Part shown: positions 13,381-25,140 of the stretch, piece after piece
Position numbering within the stretch: the stretch's first letter is position 1
How the letters are laid out: each line of letters begins with the position of its first letter
Assembly (NCBI GenBank): GCA_003342895.1
Contig: PTFA01000032.1
Location: forward strand, 6,015,547 to 6,079,546
Reading direction: 5' to 3'
Origin: Casuarius casuarius
Taxonomy: Eukaryota > Chordata > Aves > Casuariiformes > Casuariidae
Length of the DNA: 64,000 nucleotides
The notes under the pieces: generated by a model
The model's input: the letters and a program-made list of their open reading frames with translations, nothing else
Told to the model about the DNA's origin: nothing
Databases searched by the model: none
Made by a program: the position numbers and the translations under genes

Positions 13381-16300
13381 TCATCTGTGAACTGATCAGA
13401 TGTTTTGTTTTTCTAGGCTCAGGAAACTGGATATTCCTCAGCATCTATGGCTGCTAGAGCCTTCTTTTATCTGTGAGGTTTCAGAACATACAAAGCTTGA
13501 CTGAGCATTAAAAGCATAGATTTTCCACATACAATTACCCCTGAAGAGGAATGCAGAGTATTAGACTTCAGTAGGAAATGATGAGTGGGACGAGGAACAT
13601 CATCTCTTGGCAGAATCACGCCATCACAAATAAGTACATTTTCAAAGCAGTGCATGAGGAATTTAATGTTGATCACACATTATCCCAATTATCAAAGGTA
13701 AAAACTCTGAGCTCAACACATTTTTGCCACTCTAAGTGACGGTGGCATTCCTCATAACCAGCGGGGCAGGCGAGGGTATTTTATACCCTCACCTAACTCC
13801 CTTACCCAAGTTTCCCATCTCACAGGCAAGCACAAAACCTTTTGCAAGACGCAGGAGTTCCCAACTGCCTTTCTGACAGTCCTAGATTTTTCCTTTATTC
13901 GCACTTTTCCTCCTAAGAGCTCAAAACAGGCGCTGCATATTTCCGGACACAGCATTCCCGTCAATGTCATGTGGCTTTGAAACCCTTCCCATTCCCTGCT
14001 GCCAGCTCCCTGTTTCCTGCCATTGTCCTCGGCGGGCCCCTGCCTCGCGCTCGGGGCCCTTCCGGAGGGTGCTGCAGGATTCAGCCACTCCACCATGAGG
14101 GCAGTCAATGGCTATCCTACTTAGAAACAGTTGCTAGGTAAGATGTGGCTTCCAGCTCTGCTGCAGAGGCCTCAATTCCCACAGCACAGCTTAGAAAAGG
14201 TCCTTCTGTATGTCACTGGTGTGCTACACAAGTAGCATTGATCTTGCAGGTAAATACTGTATTTGATTATTAAAAATCAAACGAGAACAAAATGCTCAGT
14301 GGCTGGTACCTTGCCGTAATATATTTCTCAGGTGAAAGGGAGTGATTTAGGAGAGCACCCTGCCCACCCCAAATACCTAAATATCAAGCTGTCTACCTTC
14401 TGCTTAACAGAGCACTGCCTGCAGTGATTAGTAACCATAATGACTAACGTTCACAGTTGGCAATTGCTGTAGAGCGTGAGAGGAAGCACACGCACGTAGC
14501 GGATCCAACGTTTTGCATTCTACACAAAAATTCTCCCAACCAATTTAAAGAAAACATGACAAGATGCTTGCATAACTGAATGGGGTCACACGTCCTCTCA
14601 AAATGATCCTTAATAACTTATCAGAATTGAAGAAAATTCAATGGTAGCCCTGAGCTTTCACTTCTCATTAGTCTGAAAGCTAAATTTAGCCTTCACGTAA
14701 GTTATGGCATCTTTAGCAAAGGTTGGGAATTTGTAGGCTTTCAGAGAGCACAAACTAAGCCACGCAGTGGTATCCACTCTGTATGTGGGACTACTGAAAA
14801 TTACAGTCATACAGTTGTCTAATAGGTTTAAACATTTTTTATAATGAGAAGGTAAGGTGTAGAAGAAAACCAACAAAATCGTAACAATTACACAAGATCA
14901 GGGAGGTTTTCCTGTGGAGTAAGCAGGTAAAAGCACACCTGATTGCAAAATTTTATGCCTTCACAATACTCCTTAACTCAGGAGCTCTCTCTCCATTAAA
15001 CAGCCAGCTCGCATAATGTTCACATATATGGCATTTTCATTTCCTATTACGGTAAAATTGTGTTTTTCAGTTGGCGACTTTGAGAGAAATTTTAGACTCT
15101 GTTTTGGCCCTGTAAAATGGCCACATGCATGTTTCTCTTACTTTTCTGTCCTCCTGTCAGTCTTAATGCAACACGATGGTGTCATGGGTATAGACAAACA
15201 CACAAAAGCGTCGTCTGTGTGCTCATACAGCAGACTGCAGAACTCCTTTTGTCCTCTGCACAATCCTTTATTAAAGCAACGTTCAATTATCCTGTCTGAC
15301 TCCACATGCTGAAGAGCGATCACAAGGGTGTGAAATGGCATGTCTGCTTTGGGAGTCAGCTGAGAAAAGGTCAGTGGTCTGGGCGATCCTGTGCCCCACA
15401 GACTATTGCTACTGAGGTGCTGGTTTCTGCTACCAGCAACACACAAAAGAACTTTGCTGCTTTTGACTCCCAGCCCGTGTGACCAGGTACTCATTTCTAG
15501 CTGGATCCACTGAGGACAACCTTCAGCACAAACTTAGAAAGGGGCTCAGGTCAATCTCAGCTGTTTTGCCACCACAGCCTCTCTAGAGAGACTAGGAGAC
15601 GGAGGCGGATGATCACAGCTTGCTGATGTGTGTTTCACCCAACCAGCCACACTGGGAGCTGAGCACTGTTCGTTCTGTGCAAAAGACTGGGGGCAGATAC
15701 GTAGGGGGATGCCTCAGCTAGGTGACACCTTTTGTAACTCTCTAGAGATAAATTAGCAAACATTTACCAAATACTTGCTGCCCATTTCCTGAGCAGGGCC
15801 GGTTTTAGTGGATTCTCAAGAACTGCTCAGCATTTTGCATTTTCCACTACCACTGACAAACCCTTCCAGTGTGCTCTGCTTGTGCTACTACAGACAGCAG
15901 GCAAGCGTGGCTCGCTTCAGCACTGTGAAGGGAAAAAAGACGAAAAAGAATCTGAAATGCGACAGTGTGTACATATAAGAGAGATGGTCATATTCTGCAA
16001 AGCAGCCTGTACACCGTCCTCTCCAAGCAAGCAACCTACATCCATAGGTGAAGCTGAAGAGTGGTGTGTACTGCAAACAGGAGGGAGACTCAAGAAGCAG
16101 TGCACAAATGCCTGTTCCTCCCCAAATTTGTAAATCACATATTAGGAATGGCATACCTGATCAGATCATTTCTTCTACATCCAGATCCTTGGCATGGTCA
16201 TTACAAAGTAGTGCAAATCCCTACAAAGGATAATTACGGACTGGAAAGCCTGTGGGGTGAAGTTTCTTCATCAGACTGTTCGTCTGATATACACATTCAA

Positions 16301-17119
16301 AGCAATCAGGACAAAGGGAGCTCCATCTCAGGATCTTTCACCTGTCAAGGTGATGATAATCGATGCCAAGTCTCAAATCACAAGAGTTATCATTGGCAAA
16401 CTGTAAATGAACCATGCTAATCATTCCGGAGCATGGGAATACTGAAGGGGGATTTCTTAAGACATTCAGAAGGAGAAAGGCTTCCTAAGAAGAAAAGTTT
16501 TTATATGGAGCTAGAGAAGAATTCAAACAGAAAAGGCTTTTTTTTTTCCTTTCCATTACCTTAGCTAATGAAGAAAAAGTAGGAATGTAATGATGTTGAA
16601 GCAAACCTAATTTTAGCTACACAGTATTTGTAGTTGTTCAAGAAGAAGTGAACCCCATTAAATGTGACCCTGTTGTGTTTCCAGTATTGCTCAGATCTGA
16701 GGTGATCTCCTGGTCACAAACATCAAAACCACTTTGATTACTCTATGTTGCAAATCGGATTTTCCTAAAGGCTTATAAAGAAGGGTTTGAAAAATCCCCT
16801 CACCCACTCGCCTGGAGCAGATAGGAAACTTCCCCAGGCAAGAGACATGAGTTTGTGCAGAATCTAAGCTTTTCCTTAAAAATAAAATGTTTCTAGTCTC
16901 ATAGTTCTAAAGACCGCATTTAAAATATGACTACATTTGTATAACTAATAGAATTTTTTTCCCTAAGTTCTGCTGTTCGGGGAGTTATAAACCAGCCCCC
17001 CTCCCCATTTTCACCCTTTTTTGCACATCACCTGCTCCGCGCTACATCCTTGGAACAAAGGGCAAGGTTCCAGGCCTTGAATTCAGGAATGTGATACCAG
17101 CATAATTTAAATGTAAGGG

Positions 17120-17275
17120 AGACAGATAAGGTTACAGTACTGGCTCAAGAGCCAGGAATGCTGGGGTTTGTTCCAAACTCTGCCACTGACTTACTGTATC
17201 ACCTTGGGCATGAGAGCATGGCCTCCATTTCTCAGATAACCCATCTCTAAAGTTGAGGTGTTAATTTTTAACTTT
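17120..17275 (+). mobile_element. MIR-type SINE relic
   Basis: CTCAAGAGCCAGGAATGCTG, GTTCCAAACTCTGCCACTGAC and TTACTGTATCACCTTGGGCA, then a CTCCATTTCTCAGATAACCCATC stretch, follow the MIR core (GAGCCAGG...TCTGCCACT...GTGACCTTGGGCAAG) closely. It is one of the best preserved SINE relics in the window. Confidence 0.8.
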
Positions 17276-17819
17276 TACTTAAATAGGCCAACCTAATTAG
17301 TTTCCCTTAAGACTTTTAATACAACTGGGACAGAAGCGCTGGAGAAGAGTCCAAGACTAGCTGCTGTCTGCCTTTGAAAACGTGTAAGATACATGTCCAG
17401 GTAGACAACTGCCTACTTGCTTGGGGCACACAGCACTGCAAAAGGATGAGGGGGTGCAGCTTTGTCTCTGCCTGGCTCTCCATAGAGAATCTAAAAGCAT
17501 GGCCAGCATTTTATCTCCCACTGGCATGAAAGAGCTGGGATGTGGCAGCTCTTGCATAGGTGCCAGATGTGGAAAAAGCATGCAAAAGGCTCTGTTTACA
17601 CACTGCCCCCAGTCTAGCTCTTAAGGTTTAGCAAACAATTTGATAAGGTGCTATGAAAGTGCAAAGTATGATATCATTAATAAATAAAGGACCGGTGAAA
17701 TGTCACATTTTCAGTTTCCATTTAGGATAAATCTGAAATGGAATGGAGTGTCAGATACAGTCCAGGAGGCTCTTCCTCCCTGCAGTAGCGAGCTACTGCT
17801 CTTTGCTGTTACTCAGAGA

Positions 17820-17848
17820 AAAAAAAAAAAAAAGAAAAGAAAAAAAGT
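17820..17848 (+). repeat. A-rich tract
   Basis: An uninterrupted A-run of about 14 followed by GAAAAGAAAAAAAG. No gene-like sequence with target-site duplications was seen upstream. Confidence 0.8.
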
Positions 17849-20800
17849 GCTGAACAGCTTTAAAAAATTCAATCAAAATAATCTGCTCTTTGGAAAGGTG
17901 GCGGCTGACAGTAATTGGGAAATACTGTCTGACTCATTTATTAAAGTGAGATTCAGAGTCAATTGATTTAATAACCATTAGAATATTCTATTAAGGATAT
18001 AATAGGTTGGCACAGCCCTATTTTTTATTAAGAGTTATAGGTAAGAAATAAGCAATGCTATGGAATTCTAGACAACTGCTGTATGGATTAGACTAAAAAT
18101 ATGGCTTGCAAAATAGGTATAAAAGCAGCAACTATCAGGAGGAGGAATAGGAAACTGCATTACAGTGCAAACGAGTTAGCTGAATGATGAAAAAGAAATG
18201 AACCTTTAATATAAAGCCTGCACTTTTCCAGATCTAACAGAAAACTATGCGCTGCATTCCCTTATGTGGTACCTCATAAAACAAGTCAGCACGTCCTTCA
18301 CATTATGGATACAACAACTCCATTAGGAGGGCAAGAACAAAGTACCTACTGTACAGCACAGAACTGCTGCTTACTGTAGCCCTTCCATGGTTAGGATACG
18401 AGTTTGGACATGGTTAAGACCTAGCGACATGGATAAGAATGGTTTACCCACTGCTGGTAGATAAATTACTTTGATGCAGGCAGAACTTCTGCATATGTAA
18501 ATTACTTTCTGTTTGTAATCTTTACTTGGAAGGTGGGGATATGTAAACATGAATCAATTCTAAATAAATGCATGTAATATGCATATAAATGTTCAATATT
18601 TACACAAATATTAAATGTTTCAATGGGGGCAGGTAGATTATAATTGGGGTGCAGCCCCATTACCTCAGCAGCTAACTTGATAACCAGCTATAAAAGCAAA
18701 CAAAATCAGTCCTTATGCCAAGCATACACTCATATTTGGGGATTCTCTGTCTTAGCACTGACTACCCAGGTGGTGCTAACGAGATATCGTACAGCAGATG
18801 AGAACCCTCCCCCCCCACACACTTGAAGTATGGCTTTGGATGGCTGGGCCCAATTTACGTTACCAACTCCAATGCAGATTGTTCATTCTATGGAAGACCC
18901 TGACATTTCAATATACACTTTAAACAAATGAAACCCTTTAAGCAGCCTCTAGATTGTTTGTCCCAAGTTTATGCTTCTTGCTGTTCAATATAAAAAAAAA
19001 CAAGAGCAGCTACAAGCAAATGTTCACTGGCTGACTTACATGCAGCTGTTAAGTCAGTAACCACTGGGGGCCCTCTTATATTGTCTGATCAACACTACAG
19101 CCACTACTGAGTACCAATTTGTAACAGTTTATAAGTAACTCTTTCTCTTATTCACCCTTGAGATTGTCCAGAAGGGTCCTTCTGCCTTTTACTCTGAATA
19201 AATCTATAGGCAAAGGTCCAAAGATGATGATGTCCTCCTGGTAAATCATCATGAGGCTGGGTCCATGCTTAAAAGCATCTGCTAAGAGTAGAGTAAACTC
19301 TGCCCTCCACATACAACACAGGAATCAAATGCCCTGCAGTCCCTGTATTTTTCCAGGTCTAAAGTGTGCACAGCTCCCACACTCCAATTTTATTTTATTT
19401 TTTTTTTACAAACAAACCATGCCCCTAAACCAATTTCTCCTTCTTCACTTTGCTTCTACTCTTCCCGGAGTTAATTTTTGCAGCGCACATATATAAGCCA
19501 GAGATCTGAGGAATAACGAAGGAGTGCGATGGATGACAGCTAACCCCCTCGGCTACAACATCTCACACAGAAAACTCGGGAAGGACACAATGCACCGTAC
19601 AACACTGGAATTTGCAGGGTACACAGCCATCCATGCTTCTTAGTTCACAGTGATGCAGTTGTATCTTTTTAATTCTACTGAGATCTACACAAACCCCCAC
19701 CAGGGTCCTCATGTCATCAGAAACAATCTCATTCCTTCCTGAAATTCATTCTTAGGGCCCAGTATGGTGAGTCAGTGAGTGACAAGTCTCCTCACGTGCT
19801 AAGGAGCACACACCACCTCTTCAAAGACTGGATGCTGAAATGAAACAGCATCTGAAGTCTCTGGCATCATGTTCATAACTTCTCTCTGATTGTAATAGTG
19901 CTTCTGTCATTTTCCATTTCTTAAACATTATCACAGCACCCTCCATGAAAAACACTATCCACCATGGTGTTAGTTTTGGAAGTTGACATGAAAAGGACAG
20001 GAATATAGTGATAAAGACATAGACATACTAAAGGCAAAGAATACAGCTGGAACTTGCAGAAGGAAAAAACAATACAGCTGGAATTTATAGTTGTGAGAAA
20101 AAACAACAAGTTATTGGAAAAAAAAATTAAGTCTGAAAAAGTAGTTCCATCATGTTGGGACAAGACTGTGGATTGGATGCAAAGGCAGAAGGACAGCTAT
20201 GTTTCTCTTGCAATATTCAGGGCAGATCACAGTGTGCTTGCCTTTGCATCGGCAGGGTGGGGGGAAGGAAATAGGTTCCTCCCCCTCTCTTCATTATTAT
20301 CACAGAGTTCACGACTGTGCCATGAGCACTATTACTAGCGTACGCAGGCCTGTACAGTGGCCTGTGTTTACTCACAACTCCACTTTAACTGGAACACTGA
20401 CTTTAGCTACAGACTGCACCACTGAGAAACTCAACACACCAGGTTGCAGCCTGTGCCATGTCTCTCCCTTTGCTTTTTTTCAGTTAAAAACGATTTTTGG
20501 GCAAGGCTGTACCCATGCCTGAAGAAGTAGGTGGACGAGATGCGAGGAACAATCCTAAACCCTTGAGTCACCGATAACTCAGCCTCCCAAAGGGGAAGTT
20601 GAGACCAGGCTAGGACTCTGTCCCTAAGTATCCTGGCTACAGGAAGAGGATGCGCATGGCGCTGCTGGGGCCAGGCCACCCAGGCTCCCAGAAACAGCAG
20701 GTAGGAAGCCTTATTCTGCCTGTAAGGAATAAAACCTGAAGCCCTCTCTAACACTTTGCTAACGCTATGTAAAAGGGTGCTGACTGATGGAGTGACAAAG

Positions 20801-21689
20801 AGCTGGGATCCACCTCCTCAATTAAAGCAAAAGTTCATCTCTCCAGGGCCAGATTTTGAAATTAGATCTGCTTAAGGGAAAGCCAGTCTACTGCATCTTT
20901 CATTCCACCGTATTTCTGTCTGAAGCAAGGGATGCATTTCACTTCACCAACTGTTCACTTTTTTGCTTGGTTGCACTCACTTTGGCTGCTTGTAAGTGAA
21001 CTCCTCTCACCACGTGCGCCTTGTATGTTGTATTAAACCCACGAATTGCCTAGGCCGGATTAAAATGAAAGGGCTCCTTCTGCAACTGGCAGCACCTATT
21101 TCTTAATAACTGTCATGTTTTCAGCTCAAGTAGGAATGATTTAAATGCAGCAAATGCCATCTCTATCAAAGAACAGCATTTTCTGGGCAACTGGCTACCA
21201 GGAGAGAGTTCAAGAATTCGGTAACAGGGCTATTCACCAATTGATGGGACATGCATAATTGGCTACTCCTTGTCTGTAACTGCACCAGGAAAAGGTATTA
21301 AAATTTGCTCCAAAAAAAAGTCTGTGTTGTATCAGGTAGCTATACACATTACAAGGTTACACTGTATCATTGCAACAAAATCCCATGTGATAGAACTTAT
21401 TTTGGAAACAACTCTACCATGGGATATAAAAAGAAATGTAAACCAGTAGGAATAAGTTCAGTGATATAAGTTATTTGTAGCAGGATGATCCAGCTCAACA
21501 TTTACCTTCTCAAAAAGCACTTAATGAGCACTGATTAAAAACTTGGAGACTGATCCTTCAAGTGCTGGCATAACTAACGCAGGAGAGCAGGCTTCTTGTC
21601 TTACTAGCCTCTTGTCTAGACTTTCCACGGGACTAAATTCTGCCAAAGTGTGCAAAGTCAAGCCCTCAATCCCTACACTGCACACTGAC

Positions 21690-21800
21690 GTATGGATTAT
21701 TAGCTCCATATTACAGATGAAGAAAACAAACCCCAGAGCTGCTAAGGCGCTGTTTTTCTACCCCATACAGAGAATGAAAACTCTCTTATTAAATTTAACT
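21690..21800 (-). mobile_element. Possible MIR-type SINE relic, antisense
   Basis: GATTATTAGCTCCATATTAC then AGATGAAGAAAACAAACCCC and AGAGCTGCTAAGG resembles the reverse complement of the MIR 3' half. Short; a chance match is possible. Confidence 0.4.
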
Positions 21801-22679
21801 GGATGAAGAATCAGGCCCTGCTTAATCTGCCCATCGTTACAAGTACAGTATCAGAATTAAGATTATAATTGAGTTTTTCTTTGTTCTCATCTCTGAGCCG
21901 AGAGCCTGTTTCTTTTTGAGGAGAAAGTTTCTTGGACCAAACCTTCTCTAGCAAAGTAAACTTACAATCTGAATAGCTCATAGATTGCCTGAGCAAAGCA
22001 GTTATTAACAATTTAATCAAACTGTAAGGGGAAAAAACTAATAAAAATGTCACACTCGTATTGCAAAGAATTAAGAACAGTGAAATATAAGTAAAAAGCT
22101 TTTGCTTTTTTAGCATTGCCCATTCAATTTAAATATTTTTTCTCACTGCGTAAGGTGTGATTTCTTTTTCTTGTTGTTCATGCTTTCCGATTGGAGAGGC
22201 AGCGTTCTATGTTGCTTGATATTAAATATCTACTATTAATGCCCACCTGTCTGGGACTTCTGAAACTGGTAAAAGTACAAGTATATCTACTTTTAAGTGT
22301 TGCACAAAGAAAACATAAATTGATTAAGCTAAAAGGCTATTTCATGAAACATAAACTAAATGCAACCTGTTCTAAAGTTAGGGCTACCGGAAAAATGTCT
22401 TTTTACATGGAGATAGCCAAACAGTCGTTACTAATTCTATACCACAGTGGACCAGCAGTAGAAATTATGTTTTGTACACAGCTCTCATCAGGTATTTCTT
22501 TTGTTCTGAGTATACAGGAAGGGTCAGGGCTGCCTTCCTTATTTTTGGCATGAAGCCACTACATGTCTGGATGATAAAGTCTCTAAATGCTGAAATGCTG
22601 TTTATCTAAGCTACAAAGAATTGTCTGCTTCCTCTTAAAAAAAGGGGGGGAAAAAAGGAAAATGGATAAAAGAAAGATA

Positions 22680-22713
22680 CAGTAGAGTAGAGCAGAGCAG
22701 TGTAGAGTAGAAC
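22680..22713 (+). repeat. Degenerate AGAGT/AGAGC pentanucleotide repeat
   Basis: CAGTAGAGTAGAGCAGAGCA continued by GTGTAGAGTAGAACAG: about seven imperfect 5-base units. They resemble the complement of the repeat at 7.34 kb. Confidence 0.75.
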
Positions 22714-23664
22714 AGGGCTTTTTGGTATGAGTGGATATTTTGAGTTGCTAGCATGAAGAAATAACAGTGCTTCCTCATATTTTCTAATATATTAGATACT
22801 ATCGATATATTTTTTTTCAAATCTGAATGCCTTGATAAGAGTCACAGCCTATTTGGCATCTTCTTACATAGGTAAAGGATGCTTTGAAATGAGCAGGAAT
22901 TGCTAGGAAATTGATCCAGCTCTTAAACTCGTTTAGGAGTGTACCAACTCCCTGCTCTCTCTTCTCTTAACCTCCCTCTCATCCCTTTCCCCCTCTTCAG
23001 CCCTTAAAAAATCAGGGAGGAAGAAATGGTGCAGGCTGTTAAGACCCTCAGATCTGTGTTGATAACTGGACCATTAATTACATTCTTTTCACCCGAGCAA
23101 ACCGCTTTGCCAATTTGGGGAGATCTCCTTGTACGGAAATGTATTGAAATGATAGAGCTCCATTTAATATGAAGTATTATTTATGTTGCTCAAGTCTGAC
23201 TTAGTTTGTTGTTTTATTTAGGAAAGCATGAGAAAGCTCAGTTTTAATTTGCACTAACCTTTCCCTATCTCTCTGTTTGACCCTGCTACAAAGGAAGCAA
23301 GCAGCTTTGGGCTCACGTATCAAAAAAGGACCAGACTTCATTCTAAACCTACTCCACTCTCCTTCCCACTTTCTCTGCTGGTATTAAGACTTCACACTGA
23401 GCTGAACAAACAGCTGTTGGGATTTCTATATTGAAAGTTCTTCACTTTGTGTATAAGAGAACAACCAGGGCCCGTTAGTTATTTTTCCTCTATTCGTTAT
23501 ATTCAGTAAGAAGTTTTTTTTTTTAAACTCTGAATGCCACTTTTATATGCATATTCCAAGTCCTCACCAAAGCTAAATCCTTGCTAATGCTAAGACATCA
23601 TTTTCCACTATTCTAGCTATTGAGAAGTGATGTCTAAAATATCTCTCCTCTCCAGCAAACTTCC

Positions 23665-23985
23665 AGGTAGCAGAATGAAACAGAGATGAGCACAAAATAA
23701 GAGAAGGAGAGAAAAACAAACAACAGAGGAGAAGAAACAGGGCAGAGTTGGCTGAAAGGAGGAGATGCATCATTGACAGGCAGAGATGGGAATATGCAAG
23801 GAAGGAAAGACTTGTTATAGAGGGGTTCGCTGGGGAAGGAGAACAGACCACAGTAGCAATGATAACAAAGAAAAAAAGATGGGGCAGACTGAAAAGGAAA
23901 GTCGTTGGAGGAAAAAAGGGAATAAACAGAAGAAGGACAAGGGCACAAAACCTAGTTAGAGGGGAACAGGCAAAAGAAAAGTCTT
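23665..23985 (+). repeat. Long purine-rich tract
   Basis: About 300 bases dominated by A and G (GGAGAAA, GAAGAAG, AAAGGAAAG types) with no fixed unit. Open frames here on either strand are composition artefacts. Confidence 0.7.
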
Positions 23986-24689
23986 GATTTAACTCTCATT
24001 CAAATTTCACAGAAGAAATGTGGAGAAGCATTTATCTCCAGACAGATCTTGGGTAATTTAGTGCAGCTCCAATGGCAATAATGATAAATGCATTTTTACA
24101 GCCAAATGGCTCAAGCAGCCAACAATGTTACCACTATACAATTAATAAGAATATGCAATTAAAAAGAACAGAAGGTTACAACTATAAGGCATCAACTATA
24201 TTACCAAGGGAAAAAAGTACAACACTATTACAGGAAAAATAAATGTATATGCTTTCAACTCAGTGTATATCCTCTCTAGATAAAACTTATAGAACTGAAA
24301 AAATGTAGCATGGCATTAAATGACTACGAGGTGATTAACATCACTGAAAAACCAAAAAACACTTGTAAGGCTCCAAGGAAATCTGAGACATGTTACGAAA
24401 AACATGACTGTTACAGCAAGAGAGAGTTGGCTGACCACTATAAGGCATTATCCTTTTACTGAGACATACTCTAATAAATAACTTACAAGACTGCATTTGT
24501 TGGCTGAAATATTCTGAAAAAGGCCCACTGAGTTTTCACTGGGTGTATATGCCTGTGTGTGTGCTACTTCATTTGAATAAGAAGAGGTAGGGAAAAAAAA
24601 GCTGCAGCACAGAAGAATGGGGGGAGGATTCAAACCACACTTAGCAGCAGTGGGGAGGAGGGAGTCAAAGATACGGGGTTTTGCTTGGG

Positions 24690-25060
24690 TTTCTCTCCAG
24701 CTGAGCCCGACCATCCCCCTGCTTTCCCTCGGGTGTTTGGACAAGTGCCAAATGCCCCCCTCTCTTTTGCACTCGGCTTGTGCTCCCGGGCTCCCCGCGC
24801 CAGCCGCTGGGCCCAGTGCTGCCTGCATGGGCTGCCTCCGAGCGGCTTCAAAGCCGGAGCCCGCTGTGTGGTGGCACGCAGCGTCTCCTCTCACCCCGCC
24901 ACAGGCCAGCGTCCTGCATTGGCGCGAGGCCTTTCGCAGACGCCAGGCCAGGCAGTGGCGGCGCTCCGTGAAGCTGCAGCGGCTGAATTGGGTCCAGTCA
25001 TCTTTTAGCTGCGTCAGCAGGTGCGTGCAGGACAGAACAGGCCGCCAACCCACGGCACAG
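24690..25060. promoter_or_regulatory. CpG-island-like block inside the large intron
   Basis: About 370 bp of strongly G+C-rich sequence with roughly 29 CpG dinucleotides by eye, in a neighbourhood that is A/T-rich and CpG-poor. GC-box-like and CCGCGCC, GGCGCG and GGCGGCG strings cluster here, and no TATA box is obvious. In vertebrates such islands usually mark promoters or developmental regulatory elements. Both strands stay open across it, which is common in GC-rich DNA and is weak evidence for coding. It could be an internal or antisense promoter, an orphan island, or a decayed GC-rich retrocopy. Confidence 0.6.
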
Positions 25061-25119
25061 CAGTCCCATAGCTCGAAAAAATCCCCTTTTGAGACAGTGA
25101 AAAGCTGGAGTTGAGGCAT
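24895..25119 (-). other. Possible first exon with open frame at the CpG island
   Basis: On the minus strand an ATG at 25119-25117 opens exactly 75 codons (starting MPQLQLFTVS, ending RTLACGG) up to a good donor, GGCGGG|GTGAGA. Beyond the donor the frame stays open to 24448, so the exon end is a guess. I do not recognise the peptide; it is rich in Cys, Arg and Trp and has no C2H2 pattern. Splicing in phase 0 to the zinc-finger exon at 13316 would read Met-Lys-Asp-stop, so it is not a simple in-frame alternative start for the host gene. It may be noncoding RNA, chance, or an unrelated retrocopy. Confidence 0.2.
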
Positions 25120-25140
25120 AATCTCCACTCAATTATGCCT
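25114..25140. repeat. Inverted repeat beside the CpG island
   Basis: AGGCATAAT at 25114-25122 and ATTATGCCT at 25132-25140 are exact reverse complements, 9 bases apart. The minus-strand ATG of the possible exon falls inside the left arm. Confidence 0.85.

Noticed and set aside
15785..15815. GCAGGGCCGGTTTTAG as the end of a hAT-type DNA transposon
   Set aside because: Only about 16 bases match, with no opposite terminal repeat or 8-bp duplication found.
23573..23948. Hydrophobic minus-strand frames resembling a signal peptide or membrane protein
   Set aside because: Same cause: complement of a purine-rich tract.
24448..24894. Continuation of the minus-strand frame beyond the CpG-island donor
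   Set aside because: Low-complexity and GC-driven; the opposite strand is open too, and no family motif or conserved pattern is visible.
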